Below are positions 1 to 8,716 of a stretch of DNA of 27,279 nucleotides, one piece after another. The notes beneath the pieces are model-generated. The model was not told where the DNA came from. It did no database searches and saw nothing but the letters and a program-made list of their open reading frames with translations. The translations under genes were made by a program, and so were the position numbers. Source of the DNA: Odoribacter sp. (GTDB taxonomy: Bacteria > Bacteroidota > Bacteroidia > Bacteroidales > Marinifilaceae); assembly GCA_020024465.1 (NCBI GenBank), contig JAHHTT010000032.1:1-27279 (forward strand), written 5' to 3'. Numbering within the stretch: position 1 is the stretch's first letter; each line of letters begins with the position of its first letter.

Positions 1-50
1 CACAACAGATTCTGGTCCTGTTTGTCCAGGTTCGAGTCCTGGTTGAACAA
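1..50 (+). tRNA. tRNA-Gln (CTG), partial, 5' end cut by window edge
   Basis: The visible part runs from the end of the D-arm to the discriminator base and is identical to bases 97-146 of the complete tRNA gene that follows. The anticodon CTG is at 12-14 in a TTCTGGT loop. The T-arm and the 3' acceptor strand (43-49) with discriminator A50 are intact. CCA is not encoded. It forms a tandem pair with the next copy, separated by 25 bases. Confidence 0.88.
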
Positions 51-75
51 CAAAATTTCAAAATACGCTTTATTC

Positions 76-146
76 TGTTCAATGGTGTAATGGCAGCACA
101 ACAGATTCTGGTCCTGTTTGTCCAGGTTCGAGTCCTGGTTGAACAA
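76..146 (+). tRNA. tRNA-Gln (CTG)
   Basis: A complete 71-base cloverleaf is visible. The 7-bp acceptor stem pairs 76-82 with 139-145, the D-stem is GTG/CAC, the anticodon loop at 106-112 carries CTG at 108-110 (reads CAG, Gln), and the T-arm is a perfect 5-bp stem around TTCGAGT. The discriminator is A146 and CCA is not encoded. The anticodon-stem pair next to the loop (A105-C113) is a mismatch, present in both copies. The terminator at 148-185 follows immediately. Confidence 0.93.
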
Positions 147-147
147 C

Positions 148-185
148 AAAAAAAATAACTGGCTGATCAGCCAGTTATTTTTTTT
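148..185. terminator. Bidirectional intrinsic terminator, perfect 38-base palindrome
   Basis: The two 19-base halves (148-166 and 167-185) are perfect reverse complements. The GC-rich core is GGCTGATCAGCC, flanked by an A-run on the left and a T-run on the right. In plus orientation it ends the tRNA-Gln transcript 1-2 bases after the tRNA. In minus orientation it ends the long operon whose last gene stops at 190. The layout suits convergent transcription. Confidence 0.88.
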
Positions 186-189
186 ACTC

Positions 190-2748
190 TTATTTCAATA
201 CCTTGTTCAATTCAAAATAAAGATAATTGTAATGAGCCTTATCGTCAGCAGAGGCTGCATTCCTCTTTCTCTTCAACAGATCATTCAGTTTTATCAGTTG
301 GGCATAATATAAGGATTTTGCATTGATTTTCAGATCCGACTCTTTGGTATCATTGGTCATACCTCTGGAAATATGATAACAGCACTCATATTTCATACAC
401 GGCAACATATCTTCGTTCAACCCATCCAACAAGCTTTTTGACTTTTTGTCGGCTCCTTCAAGCAAATCCATTTCCTTTAAAAGACATTGGATATAAGTAT
501 ACTGTAAATTCCGTTCATATCTATTCAAGACTTTGCCTTGTTCTGTCTTACTCCATACTCCTTTATACAGATCATTCAAATATTCTTTTTGTGTATAAGG
601 ATTATCCGAATATTTTGCATTGACGCCAACTTTGCCCAAAGTATTGCCATTTAATAAATTTCTCAATAAAGTTGCCTGCAAACTTGCAACGACATCATTA
701 CCGGAATTCCATAACGTCAATATTTCTTTTTTAGCCATCCATTGGGGTTGATCTTTAAATTCATTCATGAAAAAGCCGACCACCTCTTTCTGTTTCTCTT
801 TAGTTACGGGAACAAAAGCTTTCTGTCCGTCACCGACAACCGGATTTTTCAAATACAGACCTCCGATATAAGCCATACAATGTCCCATATAACGCTGATA
901 CTGATTAATTAATTCTTTATACAACTCTTTAGTCTGCTTATAGGGTCTATTTACTTCCGTACTCCACTCTATCAAATGATCCATAATATACTTCAAGTTT
1001 TTGATTCCATAACGACTCGCTTTCACGGCATCATCTCCTAATGATTCTGATTGCGAAGCAGGATCAACAACTCCCAATATTTGCTGTGCGCCATAAGTAT
1101 ACATCGGATCATTCACCTTCTCCAGTATCCAACGGTTCAACGTTTCATATTCATCAGCAGGGGTTGCAGCGTCATAAATCGGAGCATAGCCTAATTTGAT
1201 CATGAAAATATCATAGACACCCAAAAGTGGCGGTATCAGACTCACATTTTTATCCTCCGGCTGTGCCACATAATTATTACGTGCATAATCCATGATGGAA
1301 GTTGTGGTTCCGTATTTTGCAGTAAAACTCGGAGAACGCAAAGAATCCACGGGGATAGAGTAAGATGCTCCCATATTATGCATCAATCCTAAAGTATGTC
1401 CGATTTCGTGTGAAGCCACATAGCGCAGGCTGGCACCCATCGTTGCCTCATCAAACACGGCATCTCGCGCTTTAAGGTCCACTTGGGCTGTCTGGACAAA
1501 CTTCCAATTGTGCAATAGTTTCAGCACATCATGATACATGTAAACAGAACCTTGGATAATCTCTCCGGAACGAGGATCTGTCCAAGACGGGCCCATGGCA
1601 TTGGCAATAGTAGTTGTTGCATAACGGAAACAGGAATAACGAATATCGTCAGGATCAAAATTCGGATCATCCTTAGGATAGTCTCTGGCAATAATTGCAT
1701 CCTTAAAACCGATTGCCTCAAAAGCCTTTTGCCAGTCTTCAATTCCTAACTTGATATATTTTTTCCATTTTTCAGGTAGTGCATCATCCACATAGTAGAC
1801 AATTTGTTTGGCTGGAACCACCAATTCTCCGTTTTTATAGCGCTCGATATCTTCGGGTTTCGGCTCCAGTCTCCATCTGTTTATATAGGCAATACGCTCA
1901 CTACCATCTTTCTCGGTTGAATAAAGAATTTTCCGGTCAGAGAAATATCCCATTCTGGGATCCAGAATACGGGGACGCATAGGTTCATCCGGCAACTGAA
2001 TCATGGAAAGATGGACAACGGCAGAGAAAGGTTCTCCATTGACGGTATACACCAAACGGCTCTTCACTGATATATTTTGTGGGAATGATTTAAAATCAAC
2101 TATTGATGACAAATCAGATTTAAATGTACCTTTCAATCTTTTCATACCAAATAAAGCATCAAATGGAGAAGAAGGAATAAAAGGAGATGCAGGTTTTTCA
2201 TCAACACAGAAAAGCTTTGTTGCATCAATCAGCACTGCACTTGAATCTTTATTAAAAGCCTTGATAGGAAAAGCCTTGAAGACAGGGGTCATATTGTTTT
2301 TTTCCAAAGAAGCAGCGATCGTCTCGTTTGGATTGCATATTGACTCACTAACTGTCTGATGTAAGTATACCTTTTCTCCATTCAAGCTCCACTCCACCAA
2401 CATCGGATCTTGAGGCATCTGTCCGGCAATCACATCATTGTTATTACTGATTTCAGCGACACGACCGGCAAATAACATCTGTTTTCCCATCAGGTTCAAG
2501 GGAATTTCCATATATAATGTACTCTTCACCATATGCAGGGTAATCAGACCTTTTTTAGTCTTCGCCTCCTTCGTGATAAATTTCCCATAATCGTCCTTAT
2601 CGTCAGCTTTGTCTTTTTTCATCATCGCACTCAAAGCCGTCGAAGCTGCCTTCTGCTTTTTACTTTTCTTGCGTTTACCGTCATTTGCCTGCACTGACAT
2701 ACACATTGCCAATAGCAGCACAATCATAAATAAAAATTTGTTTTTCAT
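190..2748 (-). CDS. Secreted zinc-dependent metalloprotease, metzincin-like (DUF5117/DUF5118 type)
   Basis: This 852-residue protein starts with a signal peptide (hydrophobic residues 4-19, cut likely after VQA) followed by a very lysine-rich stretch (25-50). The zinc site is textbook metzincin: HEIGHTLGLMH at 447-457 fits HExxHxxGxxH, and SIMDY at 484-488 fits the Met-turn. The N-terminal half (about 50-330) resembles the DUF5118/DUF5117 regions found in front of this catalytic domain in Bacteroidota proteases; that assignment is from memory. It should act outside the cytoplasm, in the periplasm or at the surface, on proteins or peptides. The gene is last in the import locus, 10 bases after the Mx1-like lipoprotein, and ends at the palindromic terminator. 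It is the only enzyme in this locus with an intact catalytic motif, so it probably supplies or trims what SusC/SusD import. Confidence 0.88.
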   Translation of the reverse strand: MKNKFLFMIVLLLAMCMSVQANDGKRKKSKKQKAASTALSAMMKKDKADDKDDYGKFITKEAKTKKGLITLHMVKSTLYMEIPLNLMGKQMLFAGRVAEISNNNDVIAGQMPQDPMLVEWSLNGEKVYLHQTVSESICNPNETIAASLEKNNMTPVFKAFPIKAFNKDSSAVLIDATKLFCVDEKPASPFIPSSPFDALFGMKRLKGTFKSDLSSIVDFKSFPQNISVKSRLVYTVNGEPFSAVVHLSMIQLPDEPMRPRILDPRMGYFSDRKILYSTEKDGSERIAYINRWRLEPKPEDIERYKNGELVVPAKQIVYYVDDALPEKWKKYIKLGIEDWQKAFEAIGFKDAIIARDYPKDDPNFDPDDIRYSCFRYATTTIANAMGPSWTDPRSGEIIQGSVYMYHDVLKLLHNWKFVQTAQVDLKARDAVFDEATMGASLRYVASHEIGHTLGLMHNMGASYSIPVDSLRSPSFTAKYGTTTSIMDYARNNYVAQPEDKNVSLIPPLLGVYDIFMIKLGYAPIYDAATPADEYETLNRWILEKVNDPMYTYGAQQILGVVDPASQSESLGDDAVKASRYGIKNLKYIMDHLIEWSTEVNRPYKQTKELYKELINQYQRYMGHCMAYIGGLYLKNPVVGDGQKAFVPVTKEKQKEVVGFFMNEFKDQPQWMAKKEILTLWNSGNDVVASLQATLLRNLLNGNTLGKVGVNAKYSDNPYTQKEYLNDLYKGVWSKTEQGKVLNRYERNLQYTYIQCLLKEMDLLEGADKKSKSLLDGLNEDMLPCMKYECCYHISRGMTNDTKESDLKINAKSLYYAQLIKLNDLLKRKRNAASADDKAHYNYLYFELNKVLK

Positions 2749-2758
2749 ACCTTAATAT

Positions 2759-3649
2759 TTAATGTGATTTAGAATTACCGATTGCTTGAATATCCACACC
2801 ATAAACATCCTTTAATTGGTTTATTAACAAATAATACTTATCCTTCAATTTATCATATCCTGCCATTAATTTTTCCATTTCCTCTGCCGTATGGGTTACA
2901 ATCATTTGAATAAACTGGTATATATCCAATGTTTTATCTGGCGCTATACAATATCTCTCTCCACTATCCGATGCCCTGTTACGATCCCAGAAACCATATT
3001 TCTTCACATCCACCTCATCCGGCTTCAATTTGGAATTATTATCCAACATTTTTAAATTCACTCCATAATATTCATTACTAATATTCCAATATGCATTCGA
3101 CAATTTCAACATTTCATTATTATATAGGAAATAAGCCCAGAAAGTTGCCTGTACCTCTCCTTTCCGTTTCAGCAAGCTGTCATTCGAAATGGTATCTATT
3201 CCCGAACGGATTTTACCGATTGCCAAGAAACTCAAACCACCATCTGCCGCTTCATCTCCATAAACAATACCATTTTTTTCAACATATATAGAATCGGCCA
3301 TCAGGATTTTGAAGGGAAAATATTTCCTCTTAAAATCAGTACTGTAATCATCAAACAGCACTTCCCGCATATACGGAATACCCTTCTCTAAAATCTCCCT
3401 GTTTGTCTGTTTCACCAATCTGGTATCCAGTAAAATACTCATATTCCATTTATAATCCATCTCCGTATAATCATATAGGATATAGTTCCCGTTCTCCTTA
3501 TTAAACTCATAGATATAGTGATCCAGAGGGTTGTCACTGTCTTCCAGATGGTATTTGGGTTCAGGTGTCTCCCCTTTTATATCCTCTTCCTTATAGCAGG
3601 AAGAAAACATAAACCCGACCAAGATATATAAAATCCATTGATTTTTCAT
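2759..3649 (-). CDS. Surface lipoprotein, Peptidase_Mx1-like with lost zinc motif
   Basis: The 296-residue protein starts at ATG 3649; an in-frame TTG nine bases upstream is a less likely start. It has a lipoprotein signal with lipobox FSSC and Cys18. The plan matches SusD-linked putative zinc-binding metallopeptidases as I recall them: an opening like LDHYIYEF at 42-49, a middle block ending KYFPFKILM (109-117), then the helix that normally holds HExxH, then GFWDRNRASDSG and a C-terminal helix. In this protein the HExxH position reads ATFWA (168-172), with no histidine or glutamate. The downstream block that is usually EDFAEM reads YQFIQM (244-249). I infer it is catalytically dead and binds substrate or partners. 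It sits 29 bases after SusD and 10 before the active protease. It is an intact reading frame, not a decayed gene. Family membership rests on remembered patterns. Confidence 0.65.
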   Translation of the reverse strand: MKNQWILYILVGFMFSSCYKEEDIKGETPEPKYHLEDSDNPLDHYIYEFNKENGNYILYDYTEMDYKWNMSILLDTRLVKQTNREILEKGIPYMREVLFDDYSTDFKRKYFPFKILMADSIYVEKNGIVYGDEAADGGLSFLAIGKIRSGIDTISNDSLLKRKGEVQATFWAYFLYNNEMLKLSNAYWNISNEYYGVNLKMLDNNSKLKPDEVDVKKYGFWDRNRASDSGERYCIAPDKTLDIYQFIQMIVTHTAEEMEKLMAGYDKLKDKYYLLINQLKDVYGVDIQAIGNSKSH

Positions 3650-3678
3650 AATACTCAAAATTTAAGATTACACTTTCA

Positions 3679-5103
3679 CTATTCGGTTTTCGCATTCAGG
3701 TTCTCTCTGTCCGGACGGATAAAATCCTCAATCATCGGATCCGATTCCACTACAGAGCGGGGCAGAGACAGGGTATATGCCTTATCATTCTCTTCCAGTA
3801 CATATCTTTCCACAGTCTCCGGCTTTTTGATGTCACGGGTAAAAGTATGTTCGATACGCGGTCTGTCCCACCGTCTCAGATCAAACCATCTATGGTATTC
3901 AAAACACAATTCGCGACGGCGTTCCTCTCTGACACGGACGATTGCCTCTTCCTTGGAGACAGCAGTCAACTCTTCATACACCTTCAGACGATTCATGCGG
4001 ATGACCTTCAAGTCAGCCATGGCCTTCTCTGTGTTTCCGGTCTCGGCATAAGCTTCTGCTCGGTTCAGATAGGCTTCTGCCGTACGTAATGCAAAACCGT
4101 AAAGATTGGTTTCTCCGGAGGAATAGCCTTTATTGGCAGTATAGTTCGAATTTCTTTTCTGAAGAAAAGCTGTCTTCCGGTAGTCATTATTACCTAAAGA
4201 AGCTATTAAATCATCAGAAGCTGGAAAATTACACTTGGCAAGAGTCGCAAAATAAGGAATCAGATAATTTCCATAAGTAAATAACACCTCTGGATTTTTG
4301 TTATTAATAAAATGATCGTCACTGCTCATTGTTGCCAAATCATACAATTGCGGATTAGTTGCAATTACTTTATTCGCATATTCAATTACCTTATCATAAT
4401 CTTTTTTATAGAGACTTACCCGCGAAGCCAGCAGATAAGTTGCAGGAAGATTCCAACGGAACACCGATTTTCCCGAACCATAAGTAGTGAAATACCGAAT
4501 AGCATCTGCCAGGTCCTTCTCTATCTGCTCATATACAACAGCCACCGATGCCCTGGAAAAATGTTTGTCTTCCATTCCCACCACCTCATTCAAAGGCACA
4601 CCTAAAAGGTTTTCAGCCATAGTTTTGTTATAAGGTTCGCCATACAGATTCACCAGCATAAAATAACACCAGGCTCTCAACGCATGGGCCTCGCCCTTCA
4701 AGACAGCCTTTCTTTGCTCGCTACCCTCCATATCACCCATGGCATCCAGCACAACATTACAAATCAATATGGAGTGATAATAGGTTTCCCACGCATTGTC
4801 TTTGCGCAATGCCCCGGAAATGGTCTCTTCCGGTGACTTTTGCCAGGTATAATATCCGAAACCGTCAGTACGGGAATCCGAACCGAATGACCATCCTGAT
4901 ATATTTTCCTTGACATCATCAGTCATTATATCCAGCCAAGTATGCACTGAAATGTCATCCTTCAGATAACCTTCGCCAAACAGGAATTCTTCATAATCTT
5001 TCACTGACTTCGGTACTATCAGGTCCTGTGAAGTTTCCTCCAGAAAATCAGAACATGCCCCGAATAAAACAGATGCCAGTACTAATATAATTAACCTTTT
5101 CAT
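3679..5103 (-). CDS. SusD/RagB-family nutrient-binding outer membrane lipoprotein
   Basis: The 474-residue protein has a lipoprotein signal ending in the lipobox FGAC (Cys17) followed by SDFLEE, a typical SusD mature start. The helical TPR-like core is visible: the ALRAWCYFMLVNLYGEPY stretch and, near the C-terminus, LRTAEAYLNRAEAYAETGN and RRRELCFEYHRWFDLRRW, all hallmark SusD_RagB segments. It acts as the surface lid over the SusC channel and captures ligand. It starts 13 bases after the SusC stop, so the two are almost certainly co-transcribed and form one complex. At 474 residues it is on the short side for the family, which often has 500-600. The sequence does not show the ligand; the lack of glycoside hydrolases nearby and the protease downstream point to peptides. 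Confidence 0.95.
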   Translation of the reverse strand: MKRLIILVLASVLFGACSDFLEETSQDLIVPKSVKDYEEFLFGEGYLKDDISVHTWLDIMTDDVKENISGWSFGSDSRTDGFGYYTWQKSPEETISGALRKDNAWETYYHSILICNVVLDAMGDMEGSEQRKAVLKGEAHALRAWCYFMLVNLYGEPYNKTMAENLLGVPLNEVVGMEDKHFSRASVAVVYEQIEKDLADAIRYFTTYGSGKSVFRWNLPATYLLASRVSLYKKDYDKVIEYANKVIATNPQLYDLATMSSDDHFINNKNPEVLFTYGNYLIPYFATLAKCNFPASDDLIASLGNNDYRKTAFLQKRNSNYTANKGYSSGETNLYGFALRTAEAYLNRAEAYAETGNTEKAMADLKVIRMNRLKVYEELTAVSKEEAIVRVREERRRELCFEYHRWFDLRRWDRPRIEHTFTRDIKKPETVERYVLEENDKAYTLSLPRSVVESDPMIEDFIRPDRENLNAKTE

Positions 5104-5116
5104 AATTTTCTATATT

Positions 5117-8100
5117 TTAAAACGTTATATCCAAACCAAAGGTATAGGAAGATGTCGGAGGTGTTGTCGAACCTCCCAATACTATCTGCTCAGGATCCTG
5201 ACCGTTCAATTTCTTGGCAGCCAACAGCCAGAGATTGGTAGCTTCAAAACGGAAATTGATGCTCTTTGCATACAGTTTATGACACAATTTCTGACCTACT
5301 GCATAACGTACATACAAGTTTTTCAACCTCAAATAATTACCGGAAACGACTCTCAGATTGCTCTTATTGTACATTTCCCATGCATTGTCCGCAATTTCGA
5401 TTTTTCTATCGGATTTCCAACCGAACATATCCATCGGGTCTATTGTCAATACTGGAATATCCGTATGGTTTTCATCACCGGGCTGACGCCAACGGTTCAC
5501 GAAATCCTTGTGCATGTTCTGCTGTGGCTGCGGTAACCTCTGACCGAAACTATTATACAGGTCGTTCAGACGGATTTTGCTGCCCAGACTATAGGAGAAG
5601 AATACTCCGACAGTCAGATTCGAATAAGAGACACTGGTTCCGATACCGCCAGTGATGTCAGGAATTCGCTTTCCGGAATACTCAAACACTTTTGCAAACA
5701 TCTCCTCTTTTGTAATACCCTCTGTTTCTTCTATATCTTTGAAGGTTGGCAGACCGTTTGCATCCAGTTTATCATATTTGTAAGAGTAGAAAGAGTTCAA
5801 TGATTTATTGGGGATAATTGCGACACCCGTCAGAAAATCACGGTAGCCATACTCGGTCGTAATACCGGACCGGGTCACCTTATTGATATTTCTGGCACCA
5901 TTCAGGTTCAATGCCCAGGTGAATTTTTTAGTCCTTACGGGAATCAGGTTCAATACCAGTTCATATCCTTTGTTTTCCATATTTCCTGCATTCAGGGTCA
6001 TGGTCGTGCTACCCGTCGTACTGGTCACCTCTTTCGAGATGATCTGGTTGGAACCTTTCTTGCGGTACACCTCCACACTACCTGCAATGCGGTTGCTCAG
6101 AAACGCAAAGTCAACACCGATATTGTATGATTCTGTCTTTTCCCATCTCAATGTCGGATTGGGTAATTTGGATAATTTGGAGGTATACTGTTTGGATACG
6201 GCATCGAAGCTTCCTAACTTGATCAACAGATTCGGAGTCTGATCCGAAGATACGTTACCTTGGATACCATACGAACCTCTCACGGCAAACAAGTTTAGCC
6301 ACATCACATTCTTCAGGAACGATTCTTCCTGTACATTCCATCTCACAGAGGCGGACCACACAGGCAGGAAGCGGTTGCTCTTGTCCTGTCCGAAGCTGTT
6401 TGAACCGTCGGCACGTATATTGAAATTGGCAATATAGCGCCCGCCGTAGGCATAGGTCAACGTTCCATAATAGGATGCGATATTTGTCAGGGAATTGGTG
6501 ATGATATTAGGATTTGACTTCACCAGCTCATTGTATTTAGGCCACTGTATCGGATCTATCTCCACAAATTTTTCACCTCTATCTGGTAAGTAACCGTATT
6601 GAATGGTACTCAGTCCTTCATATTTGGAAGAACGTGCTTCAGTTCCCAAAACTAATGTCAGTTCGTGCATTGTCAAAAAATTCAACCGGTAATCCACCTG
6701 CGCACGTACGGTATAAGAGGTATTGCGCGTATCTTTATTTCTTAAACCGCCACCATAAGGCAATTTACACTGTTCTTCTCTCCAATATTTACTTTCAGGC
6801 AATTCCTGTCCATAATTATAATGACGCAGATCCGTTGCTACATATGACTCTTCATTAAACCATTCTTTCTCTTCCGTATGGGAACGGCTGTAGCTTATCG
6901 CTCCGGTCAGGCGCAGGTTCGGTATGATTTCCCACAACAGATTTGCATTGAAATTGATGGAAGTTCCGTTTATACTGTTTCCCGTATTGTTCATTTCATT
7001 GACAATATTATACTGCAGAGGAACTTCAAAACCTTGAGTTTTGTTATAGAACGACAGAGTTCCGTCTTCATTATAACAGGGGATAGCCCGTGACGTTTTG
7101 AACGCATAGGAATAGGGGGAAATTTTCGGATGCAGATACTCCTTGTTGTCAGTTGATGCCCTCATCTGCAAATCCAGTTTCAGATTAGAATATAGATTGA
7201 TGCCCAGTTTCATCAGACCGTTGAATTGTTTCACGCCTGTCTTTCTCACTGTAGCACGTGCATTCTGGAAAGAACCGGAAAAATAATAATTTACTTTATC
7301 ATTGGCTCCGGACACTGACAGATTATGTTTCTGTGTCAAAGAAGTTCGGTAAATAATGTCAAACCAGTCGGTATTTACTTCTTCCAGCCTTTTTACTCTT
7401 TGCTGAAATTCTTCATAACTAATCGTTCTGTCATACAGATCCATCAGTGCTCCTTCATAAGAAACACGAGCAGGCTGCACACCAAAAGGCAATCCTTTTT
7501 GTTCAATTTCCTTCGAAACTTCTATTCTTTCTTTCGAATTCATCCGGTACAAACCGTCATACTCAGGACGCTCATTGATAGAAAGATTCATAGAATAACG
7601 GATTTTGGGGTTTCCCATCTTACCTTTTTTCGTAGTAATCACAATGACACCGTTTGCAGCTCTGACGCCATAAATGGCTGTAGCGGAAGCATCCTTCAAT
7701 ACATCTATACGATCGATATCTTCAGGGTTCAATGAAGATATCGCATTACCGATCAGATTGACATTATCCAGACTGTTCAGCTCTTCTGCAGAAATGGGTA
7801 CAGGATCTTCCAAAATAAATCCATCCACCACCCATAACGGTTCCTGATTTCCTGAAATGGTCGAAGAACCGCGGATTCTTATCTTGGTTGCAGCACCTGG
7901 AGTAGAAGTGGAAGCCATGACATTCATACCCGGAATCTTTCCCTGCAGCATATTGTCCAGTCCCAAAGCGGCACCCTCTCTCACCACATCTCCGTCAATG
8001 GAGAAAACGGATGACGACAATTTGCGTTTTTCAATATTCTGGTAACCGGTGGTGACCACCACCTCATTCATCAGCTCTGCCACGCTTTCCATCACGACAT

Positions 8101-8662
8101 ACAGTTCATTTTTGTCCACAGAAACTTCTTTGGAACGCATTCCGACAAACGAAAAAATCAGGACTCGCTCGGAAGGATTCAGGTGTATCTCAAAACGACC
8201 CTCTATATCAGTGGCAACTCCGGATACCGTACCCTTCACCAGGACAGAAACTCCCGGTAAAGGATTTCCATCCTTGTCAACCACCCTCCCTTTGACAATA
8301 CGTCGCTCATTCTCCTGTTTTTGCGGTATCTCCTTCTTGATTATCAGGATATAGTCCTTCACCTTCTTATATTGATAAGGCAATGGACCGAATATAGTTT
8401 GCAAAGTCTCGTCCAACCCCAGATTTTTCACCTGGACAGACACAATCTTGTTGACATCCACATCAGCCATATTGTACATAAAATGAATTCCTGTCTGTTC
8501 CTTGAACGATTTCAAAACTTCACGCAGTGTTTTCTCCTTCATATTGATCGATACTTTCTCTTGGGAAGAGGCCTGCACTTCCCAACTGAGCATAAACACA
8601 AAGAAGCAGCACAACTTAATATATAAGTGCACCGTGGATAAGTGTTTGGATTTTCTTTTCAT
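5117..8662 (-). CDS. SusC/RagA-family TonB-linked outer membrane transporter with STN signalling domain
   Basis: This 1181-residue receptor has domains in the usual order. An N-terminal hydrophobic signal (about 11-31) is followed by an STN domain (about 37-107, beginning VSINMKEKTLREVLKSF), a carboxypeptidase-regulatory-like beta domain (about 122-192, GRVVDKDGNPLPGVSVLVKG), a TonB-box-like EVVVTTGYQ (200-208), a plug with DRIDVLKDASATAIYG, and a long beta-barrel ending in SSYTFGLDITF with a terminal aromatic. The STN domain is the part that contacts a FecR anti-sigma factor, so this is a signalling transporter. It fits the FecR and sigma genes just upstream. The 54-base gap between FecR and this gene holds no clear TAnnTTTG promoter, so it may be read through from fecR or use an ECF-dependent promoter. 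Confidence 0.96.
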   Translation of the reverse strand: MKRKSKHLSTVHLYIKLCCFFVFMLSWEVQASSQEKVSINMKEKTLREVLKSFKEQTGIHFMYNMADVDVNKIVSVQVKNLGLDETLQTIFGPLPYQYKKVKDYILIIKKEIPQKQENERRIVKGRVVDKDGNPLPGVSVLVKGTVSGVATDIEGRFEIHLNPSERVLIFSFVGMRSKEVSVDKNELYVVMESVAELMNEVVVTTGYQNIEKRKLSSSVFSIDGDVVREGAALGLDNMLQGKIPGMNVMASTSTPGAATKIRIRGSSTISGNQEPLWVVDGFILEDPVPISAEELNSLDNVNLIGNAISSLNPEDIDRIDVLKDASATAIYGVRAANGVIVITTKKGKMGNPKIRYSMNLSINERPEYDGLYRMNSKERIEVSKEIEQKGLPFGVQPARVSYEGALMDLYDRTISYEEFQQRVKRLEEVNTDWFDIIYRTSLTQKHNLSVSGANDKVNYYFSGSFQNARATVRKTGVKQFNGLMKLGINLYSNLKLDLQMRASTDNKEYLHPKISPYSYAFKTSRAIPCYNEDGTLSFYNKTQGFEVPLQYNIVNEMNNTGNSINGTSINFNANLLWEIIPNLRLTGAISYSRSHTEEKEWFNEESYVATDLRHYNYGQELPESKYWREEQCKLPYGGGLRNKDTRNTSYTVRAQVDYRLNFLTMHELTLVLGTEARSSKYEGLSTIQYGYLPDRGEKFVEIDPIQWPKYNELVKSNPNIITNSLTNIASYYGTLTYAYGGRYIANFNIRADGSNSFGQDKSNRFLPVWSASVRWNVQEESFLKNVMWLNLFAVRGSYGIQGNVSSDQTPNLLIKLGSFDAVSKQYTSKLSKLPNPTLRWEKTESYNIGVDFAFLSNRIAGSVEVYRKKGSNQIISKEVTSTTGSTTMTLNAGNMENKGYELVLNLIPVRTKKFTWALNLNGARNINKVTRSGITTEYGYRDFLTGVAIIPNKSLNSFYSYKYDKLDANGLPTFKDIEETEGITKEEMFAKVFEYSGKRIPDITGGIGTSVSYSNLTVGVFFSYSLGSKIRLNDLYNSFGQRLPQPQQNMHKDFVNRWRQPGDENHTDIPVLTIDPMDMFGWKSDRKIEIADNAWEMYNKSNLRVVSGNYLRLKNLYVRYAVGQKLCHKLYAKSINFRFEATNLWLLAAKKLNGQDPEQIVLGGSTTPPTSSYTFGLDITF

Positions 8663-8716
8663 AATGTTAGGATTTTAAATTAGTAGTATATCATATAGTT
8701 TGTAGCACACACATAG

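Noticed and set aside
118..312. 64-residue open frame on the plus strand
   Set aside because: It begins inside the tRNA-Gln gene, crosses the palindromic terminator and is antisense to the protease C-terminus.
2759..3649. Treating the Mx1-like lipoprotein as a pseudogene
   Set aside because: The frame is full length with signal peptide, lipobox and an intact C-terminal block; only the catalytic residues are missing.
8049..8354. 101-residue plus-strand frame (and the other long plus-strand frames between 438 and 16855)
   Set aside because: All are antisense to well-supported genes with recognised domains, and none has coding character of its own.
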